Below the pieces are notes generated by a model. The model searched no databases. It was given only the letters and a program-made list of their open reading frames with translations, and was not told where the DNA came from. A stretch of DNA of 64,000 bases from Shewanella electrodiphila (GTDB lineage: Bacteria > Pseudomonadota > Gammaproteobacteria > Enterobacterales > Shewanellaceae). Position numbers and translations under genes: made by a program. The stretch covers positions 310,001-374,000 of the forward strand of contig NZ_JAKIKU010000001.1 in assembly GCF_023283985.1 (NCBI RefSeq), given 5' to 3'. This document shows positions 59,314-64,000 of the stretch, piece by piece; within the stretch, counting starts at the first letter, position 1; each line of letters begins with the position of its first letter.

Positions 59314-61269
59314 CTATTGATGCAGTCGGTGTAATAACTCGGCCTGTTGTTCAGGACAGTTGAGTTGGTTGTCGTTAATAATGACACCGTTTGCGTGCAG
59401 CTGTTTTAAGGCTTTTGCTTGCTGACAGACTAGTTTATCTTCAACGGCATAGCTCACATTACCTAATACAGGTAAATGGCTCTCAGACAGTACTTCAATA
59501 AGCCCTGCGAGATCTAAAGCAAGTTGCTCAGGGTTACTAAAACTTCTTATTCCCGCCTCAACCAATATTAATTGTTGGTTGCCTTGGGTTAATATTTTAT
59601 TTGCTGATGCTAACCAATCTGTTGTGCTTGCCATTGTATTGCGCTCTAGCAAAACAGGTGTGCTAACAGAACCCGCTAAACCAAGTAATTCCTCGTTATA
59701 CATCTCTTTACCTGCAAGGTAGATCATGTCTGCCACTTTGACGGTTTCGTTAAAGTGATTCACAGAATCAATTTGAACTGCACTCGTTAGGCCTGCTTGA
59801 TCGATTAAGTGACAATATTCTTTTATCTCAATCGCACTGAGACTGGCGGTTGTAGTATCGAGTAATAATACCGCCTGAAAGCCTGATTCTTTAATTTGCT
59901 TAACTTTAGTGGCAAATACATCCTTGTCTATTGGTAAACTGACTTGTTGCATTGCCGCAAAATCGCTGCCGCCGACATTAAATTGTTTCAACTCAATTTG
60001 AGTATTTTGCTGGCGATATCGTTTTGAAAATTTGGGTGCGTCATTATCTTCTGACGGGGTGCTAATAGATTCTTTTGAACTATTAGGCTCGATCACTAAT
60101 TGGCTGTTATTAAGCTGAGTTGGTTTGACTGTTTCGCAAGGGTAGCAACCTAATACTTTGATAAAGCGGGTGAGACGCTCTAACTCTTTAAGTGCTTGCT
60201 GTAGTTCAGTTGTCGCAAGATTTGCATCAACATCGAGATAGAACATTTCTTCCCACGGTGTCCCCGGAATAGGGCGGGATTCAAGTTTGCTCATATTGAT
60301 ATTGTGCGCTTTAAGCACTAATAAAGTTTCAACTAATGCACCTGGCTTTTGTCCAGTGGCCATAATAAGCGTGGTTTTAGCGGGTAATTGTGAAGGGACA
60401 GCAACCGCTTTTCTTGCAACCACAATAAAACGACTCTGGTTTATTTTTTGATTTGCTAAACCATTTTCTGCAGCGGTTAACTGATATAAGGCGCCGCCTT
60501 CAGCGCTGCCAATGGCCGCAACACTGCTATCTTCAGCGTCTATCACTTTCTGCATCGCTTCAGCACTGCTAGAGCAATAGGCTAGCGTCAGGCTTGGGTG
60601 TTGCGATAACCAATGACTACATTGACTAATAGGCTGTGGATGAGCAAATACGGTTTTAATACTATCTAAACCAGCGCCATCTTTGGTTAATAGGCAATGC
60701 CCAACCTCGATAGTGGTTTCGCCAACAATAGATAACGAAGTGTGCTGAAGTACGTCGTAAACTTCATTAATTGAACCAGAAGAAGTGTTTTCAATCGGCA
60801 GAAAGCCCAAGTCAGCATGTCCAAGTTCTACTGATTTGATGATTTCATCAAAGCTTTGGCAACCGAGATCTATCATGTCTATCTGACGACGTTGACAAAA
60901 ACGACTTGCGGCTAAAAAGGAATACGAGCCTCGAGCGCCAAGGTATGCGATGGTTGATTGCTGTTGCTGGATCTCTGGGTTCGCCCTGCCGTGTAAATAG
61001 GCTTGCTGGTTTAATACCGAGTCCTCGATGATGCTTTGATATAAAGAAATAACGAAATGAGCATCTAAACCGTGCTCTCTTCCTTGTTCAACTAACCTTG
61101 CTAGTAGTTCTTTTTCTCGTTGGGTATCTCGAATCGGTCTTACATCGATTTCTTTGCTGCGAGCGACATCTAAACTTAAGTCACGACGTTTAGACAATAA
61201 AGACAGCAGTTCTTTATCTAAGGCGGTAATTTGCTTGCGGGTTTGGTTTAATTCTGGCGCTTTGTTCAT
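59314..61269 (-). CDS. pheA: PheA: chorismate mutase/prephenate dehydratase with an extra DAHP-synthase-like domain
   Basis: The 651-residue protein is far longer than E. coli PheA (386). Domains in order: AroQ chorismate mutase (about 1-95), prephenate dehydratase (about 105-285) with the catalytic TRF motif read as SRF (S279), ACT regulatory domain (about 296-378; ESRPIPGTPWEEMFYLDVDA), linker, then about 415-651. The last part resembles type I-beta DAHP synthase (GNQQLILVEAGIRSF, LDLAGLIEVLSESHLP). However, the usual active-site boxes GPCS, KPRTSPY, KRG, ERG and DPSH are altered or missing. It makes phenylpyruvate. A Phe-rich leader and attenuator precede it. Confidence 0.93.
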   Translation of the reverse strand: MNKAPELNQTRKQITALDKELLSLLSKRRDLSLDVARSKEIDVRPIRDTQREKELLARLVEQGREHGLDAHFVISLYQSIIEDSVLNQQAYLHGRANPEIQQQQSTIAYLGARGSYSFLAASRFCQRRQIDMIDLGCQSFDEIIKSVELGHADLGFLPIENTSSGSINEVYDVLQHTSLSIVGETTIEVGHCLLTKDGAGLDSIKTVFAHPQPISQCSHWLSQHPSLTLAYCSSSAEAMQKVIDAEDSSVAAIGSAEGGALYQLTAAENGLANQKINQSRFIVVARKAVAVPSQLPAKTTLIMATGQKPGALVETLLVLKAHNINMSKLESRPIPGTPWEEMFYLDVDANLATTELQQALKELERLTRFIKVLGCYPCETVKPTQLNNSQLVIEPNSSKESISTPSEDNDAPKFSKRYRQQNTQIELKQFNVGGSDFAAMQQVSLPIDKDVFATKVKQIKESGFQAVLLLDTTTASLSAIEIKEYCHLIDQAGLTSAVQIDSVNHFNETVKVADMIYLAGKEMYNEELLGLAGSVSTPVLLERNTMASTTDWLASANKILTQGNQQLILVEAGIRSFSNPEQLALDLAGLIEVLSESHLPVLGNVSYAVEDKLVCQQAKALKQLHANGVIINDNQLNCPEQQAELLHRLHQ

Positions 61270-61336
61270 AATTGCCTCAATGACGACTGCTTAGCTGACA
61301 TACCTTTAAACAGGTAGCATTTTAAAGTTAATAATA

Positions 61337-61361
61337 AAAAGCCCCCCAAGTGGGAGGCTTC
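61337..61361 (-). terminator. pheA attenuator hairpin
   Basis: On the minus strand AAGCCTCCC / GGGGGGCTT pairs and is followed by TTTTTATT. It lies between the leader peptide and pheA. An upstream GAGGC (61392-61396 region) can pair with GCCTC in the first arm, giving a plausible antiterminator. Confidence 0.85.
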
Positions 61362-61396
61362 ATATTTCATTTTCGTTTTTACACAAAAAATCCGCC

Positions 61397-61453
61397 TCAA
61401 TAAGGGGGCTGAATAAAAAAGAAAATAAAATCGTTCTGAGTAAATGTTTTCAT
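61397..61453 (-). CDS. pheL: pheA leader peptide
   Basis: This is an 18-residue open reading frame, MKTFTQNDFIFFFIQPPY. Five of its 18 residues are phenylalanine, including a run of three. It is followed by an attenuator hairpin, then pheA. This is the layout of E. coli pheL: ribosome stalling at Phe codons during shortage prevents the terminator from forming. TTGACA (61484-61489) and TAGTTT (61461-61466) 17 bases apart lie just upstream. That would put the start of transcription almost at the ATG, so the true promoter needs mapping. Confidence 0.88.
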   Translation of the reverse strand: MKTFTQNDFIFFFIQPPY

Positions 61454-61574
61454 CACATTAAAACTAAAGGGCTAAGGAGAATGTGTCAATCAAATAATGC
61501 TGAAGATTGCTCATATTCTGCTGTCGGGAGAGGATGTCAGTAATCATTTAGCTTCTTAGCAGATGATTAGGCAT

Positions 61575-61600
61575 TAAAAAGCGCATCCGAGGATGCGCTC
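61575..61600 (-). terminator. Rho-independent terminator after raiA
   Basis: On the minus strand AGCGCATCC / GGATGCGCT is followed by T residues. It lies 25 bases beyond the raiA stop. Confidence 0.88.
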
Positions 61601-61623
61601 TTGGTTAATCAGTAAATAAATCG

Positions 61624-61977
61624 TCAAGCTGCAGTTTCCTCCTTATAGTCATACTCAAAATCATTATTCGTTTCAGCTGTTGGCGAAACGTGACGTTGAG
61701 ATTGGGGTTTATGTGTCAGGCGATTTAGCTGTTTTTCCAGCTTTTTACCCATTGCAGTAATAGCTGCGTAAAGGTTCTCGTTTTTCGCCTGGGCAAATAG
61801 TTCTCCACTTGGCAAGCCTACAGAAGACTCAATCTTAAAGCTCTGCTTTTCTTGAGTGATGATGACGTGCGGGTTTATTAATTGAATATCGTGTCGTGTT
61901 AACTTTTCAAACTGTCCTTCGATGCGTTCAAGAATTGGTGCAGTGACTTCAAGTTGCTTGCTAGTGATTTTCAGCAT
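61624..61977 (-). CDS. raiA: Ribosome-associated inhibitor RaiA (HPF family)
   Basis: RaiA binds the 30S decoding centre and idles ribosomes in stationary phase or cold. The 117-residue short-form protein contains VTAPILERIEGQFEKLTRHD and AKNENLYAAITAMGKKLEKQ. There is no long HPF tail, so it is a RaiA/short-HPF type. The position next to pheA is the same as in E. coli. A CRP-type promoter precedes it. Confidence 0.94.
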   Translation of the reverse strand: MLKITSKQLEVTAPILERIEGQFEKLTRHDIQLINPHVIITQEKQSFKIESSVGLPSGELFAQAKNENLYAAITAMGKKLEKQLNRLTHKPQSQRHVSPTAETNNDFEYDYKEETAA

Positions 61978-62526
61978 ATTTCGAACCTTCTGTTGTTTGC
62001 TTGAATTCAGATTACCAAGCTTACAGACAAAAATCGTGATCTAAATCACATTTTTATCGCTGTTTTAATCTGTTTGATTCATATTTGATCGCTTAGACAA
62101 AATGGAGCAAAAAGTCTCTTAAAAGCCTTGTAATCTTATTTTATTAGGCTCATATTGGAATAAATAACAAGGGACGAGAAATCTAAACCTTCGTTAATTT
62201 TGGTTTAAATTCACACTCCTCTTCATTCCTATATAGCCTAATTCATCAATTCATTTCTAAAGCAATGACCAACTCAATAATGTATGTTCAATTCAGCTAA
62301 ATGATAGTTGACTTGAGGATGACCCATTAACGGTTATGTGCAAAAAGTTATGTATTGTTTATTACACCCTGTATAAAGTACTTCGCTTGTTACAAACTAC
62401 GAAATTTTCACACATAAATTACCTTTCTTTACGTTCCTACCCTATGAGAGCTAGTGCTGTATCTTTATAATCATAATTGAACAATATTGATTACGTTTAA
62501 CATGAATAGAATTAACGGCGAATAAT
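61978..62526. other. Divergent region between raiA and the b-type cytochrome gene
   Basis: These 549 bases are AT-rich and hold no supported gene. Apart from the CRP-type raiA promoter near one end I see no recognisable element, and no strong ribosome site before the cytochrome gene. Confidence 0.55.
62009..62050 (-). promoter_or_regulatory. CRP-type class II promoter of raiA
   Basis: CGTGATCTAAATCACA (62035-62050) is one base off the TGTGA-N6-TCACA CRP site. A -10-like TAATCT (62009-62014 on the minus strand) lies so that the CRP centre would fall about 41 bases before the predicted start of transcription. This is the spacing of class II CRP activation. Confidence 0.75.
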
Positions 62527-63207
62527 ATGAGTATAGAACAAAAAAAAATTAAGGTATGGGATATACCCACTCGATTATTTCATTGGCTAACTGTTGGTTT
62601 ATTGATTTCACTTTGGTGGACAGCTGATAGTGGCGAAATGGAGTGGCATCAAATATGTGCATATAGCCTGATGGTGTTAGTTATTTTTAGGCTTTTGTGG
62701 GGCATTGTTGGCAGTGAGACTTCACGTTTTACTGACTTTGTATCTGGACCTACAAAGGTTTTGAATTACCTTACGGGTAAGCATAAGTCTACTGTCGTTG
62801 GCCATAATCCACTGGGTGGTTACATGGTATTATTCATGCTCACAGTTTTATCTTTACAACTGTTTAGTGGTTTATTCTCTAGTGATGATATTTTTACCGA
62901 AGGCCCTTTATATTCAACCGTTTCTTCTGATCTAGGTGCCTGGTTTACTTGGCTTCATAAAGTCAATTTTAATGTGATTCTAGCTTGTATAGTACTCCAC
63001 ATTTCAGTCATTTTGCTTTATGCCATTAAAGGAAATAATTTAGTGACTGCGATGATTTCAGGGAATAAAAAAATGACAGATAAAGAGTATAATATGTTAT
63101 CTCAAGAACCTAAAATGACATCATCAGTATTAGCTATCATTATCGTTGCAGCTATTAGTCTAGTGATTGGTTATTGGTTGATCGCACCGATTGTAGCGTA
63201 CCTTTAA
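62527..63207 (+). CDS. Cytochrome b561-type membrane protein
   Basis: The 226-residue protein has five membrane segments and haem-ligand histidines in WDIPTRLFHWLTVGLL, WHQICAYSLMVLVIFRLLWG, WLHKVNFNVILACIVLHISV and related positions. This fits the HydB/NiFe-hydrogenase-type cytochrome b561 group, which passes electrons between quinols and periplasmic partners. It is convergent with the cytochrome c' gene, its most likely partner by context only. Confidence 0.88.
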   Translation: MSIEQKKIKVWDIPTRLFHWLTVGLLISLWWTADSGEMEWHQICAYSLMVLVIFRLLWGIVGSETSRFTDFVSGPTKVLNYLTGKHKSTVVGHNPLGGYMVLFMLTVLSLQLFSGLFSSDDIFTEGPLYSTVSSDLGAWFTWLHKVNFNVILACIVLHISVILLYAIKGNNLVTAMISGNKKMTDKEYNMLSQEPKMTSSVLAIIIVAAISLVIGYWLIAPIVAYL

Positions 63208-63303
63208 CAGCAATAAGGCTAGCTTGTTTATTTCACATCAGCTTAAAAAATAAGTTGTACTGAGGCTAAATTGAGCATTTAACTGTAGCGTCTGTTAAAT
63301 AAT

Positions 63304-63330
63304 AAAAAACCCACAAAAGTGGGCTTTTTA
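63304..63330. terminator. Bidirectional terminator between the two cytochrome genes
   Basis: CCCAC / GTGGG around AAAA is flanked by A residues on one side and T residues on the other, with one bulged C. Confidence 0.85.
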
Positions 63331-63381
63331 TTACTTGTGATTAATCATCTATTCAATCACTGGCATTCTATTGAAAGAGGC

Positions 63382-63831
63382 TTAGTCTTTCTTGTACATA
63401 TCGTGACAACCTTTACAGCTTTTACCTGTATTGCCAAAAGCTTGTTTAATTTGCTTTTTGTCACCAGTTTGCGCTGCGACATTTAATTTAGCCGCATTCT
63501 CTTGGAAAGTGGTCATTTGGCTATCGAAATCAGCTTTGTTGCTCCAGATTTTAGCAAGTGCTTCTGTATCACCTGTATCTGAACCGTCGATAAAACCTTC
63601 ATGAGGAATATTTGCAAGACCAGCTAAATTTGCCGCGCGGGTTTGAAATACGTTTAAATCAAAATCCTTCTTACCTTTTAGCATTGCGCCCATATCGCCG
63701 AACTGGTAGCGAATTAAGCTGAAGGCTGATTGACGGTATTCAATTGCTTCATTAGCATCTTCGAAGTTATGTGCATTAACAGTAGGGATGAGCAGTGCGC
63801 TTACAGCAATTGCAAAAATTTTGTGTTTCAT
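63382..63831 (-). CDS. Cytochrome c' (periplasmic monohaem)
   Basis: The 149-residue protein has a signal peptide (MKHKIFAIAVSALLIPTVNA) and a C-terminal haem-binding motif CKGCH (residues about 140-144), the layout of class II cytochrome c'. The four-helix segments include IEYRQSAFSLIRYQFGDMGA. Such proteins bind nitric oxide or carbon monoxide, or carry electrons. Shewanella carries one that has been linked to NO resistance. Confidence 0.93.
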   Translation of the reverse strand: MKHKIFAIAVSALLIPTVNAHNFEDANEAIEYRQSAFSLIRYQFGDMGAMLKGKKDFDLNVFQTRAANLAGLANIPHEGFIDGSDTGDTEALAKIWSNKADFDSQMTTFQENAAKLNVAAQTGDKKQIKQAFGNTGKSCKGCHDMYKKD

Positions 63832-64000
63832 AAGTTTTCTCTTATTTTCTAATTATATGACGGTGGTTTAAATCACATTTTACACATAAATTTGAACTGA
63901 GTGCGAATCTTGTTTGTGTCTATTTGTAAGTAATCTCGTGAAATGTTCAAAAATAAAATTATTTTTAAATTTTCTTATTGCTGGATAAGAAATATTGGTA

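Noticed and set aside
63862..63877. A TGTGA half-site upstream of the cytochrome c' gene
   Set aside because: Only one arm fits CRP or FNR, and the spacing to the likely -10 is wrong.

Overview
The window looks like chromosome from a low-GC, probably cold-water or marine species of Shewanella (Gammaproteobacteria). The main evidence is content and order: a stand-alone HPt protein like Shewanella HptA lies beside an OxyR-type regulator, and long runs match the enterobacterial/Shewanella core order (gltBD-yhcC, mutH/rppH-ptsP, sdhE-ygfX/nadB/rpoE-rseABC-lepA-lepB-rnc-era-recO-pdxJ-acpS, ypjD/ffh-rpsP-rimM-trmD-rplS-aroF-tyrA-pheA-raiA). I see no prophage, transposase, CRISPR array, tRNA or rRNA. 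The genus call is from recognition, not from a database search.

Region by region. 1-1.5 kb: the end of exeA plus exeB (type II secretion accessory pair). 1.7-6 kb: hemL and pyrB and a ClC-type chloride transporter, all on the minus strand, with a long nested inverted repeat between pyrB and clc. 6-11 kb: a coiled-coil membrane protein, erpA, two small unknowns, aqpZ and anmK. 11-17.5 kb: a LysM/M23 endopeptidase divergent from tyrS, then a tight minus-strand run mtnN-cbiB-like-DUF2721-TRIC-NTF2-like. 17.7-25 kb: glutamate synthase gltB/gltD divergent from the radical-SAM gene yhcC. 25-28.6 kb: signalling genes hptA, oxyR, a membrane class III cyclase, and mutH. 28.6-29.3 kb: an AT-rich intergenic region with a DnaA-box cluster at the position where E. 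coli carries DARS2. 29.3-34 kb: rppH-ptsP-tauE-thyA. 34.5-37 kb: nhaA, a small secreted cysteine protein and nhaR. 37-42.5 kb: sdhE-ygfX, nadB, and the envelope-stress operon rpoE-rseABC behind a recognisable sigma-E promoter. 42.6-49.3 kb: lepA, then lepB-rnc-era-recO-pdxJ-acpS. 49.5-52.4 kb: a DUF962 protein, a CorB-type CBS protein and ypjD. 52.5-56.1 kb: ffh and the rpsP-rimM-trmD-rplS ribosome operon. 56.3-61.5 kb: aromatic amino acid genes aroF-tyrA and pheA; pheA is preceded by a phenylalanine-rich leader peptide with an attenuator, and PheA carries an extra C-terminal domain. 61.6-64 kb: raiA under a CRP-type promoter, a b-type cytochrome and a cytochrome c'.

Most of the window is housekeeping. 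The items most worth a second look are: (i) PheA fused to what reads as a degenerate type I-beta DAHP synthase domain; (ii) the DARS2-like DnaA-box cluster between mutH and rppH; (iii) the 96-bp nested inverted repeat upstream of pyrB; (iv) the absence of lgt between tauE and thyA; (v) a small secreted four-cysteine protein between nhaA and nhaR; and (vi) several short tandem duplications, including one that triplicates the tyrS stop codon.
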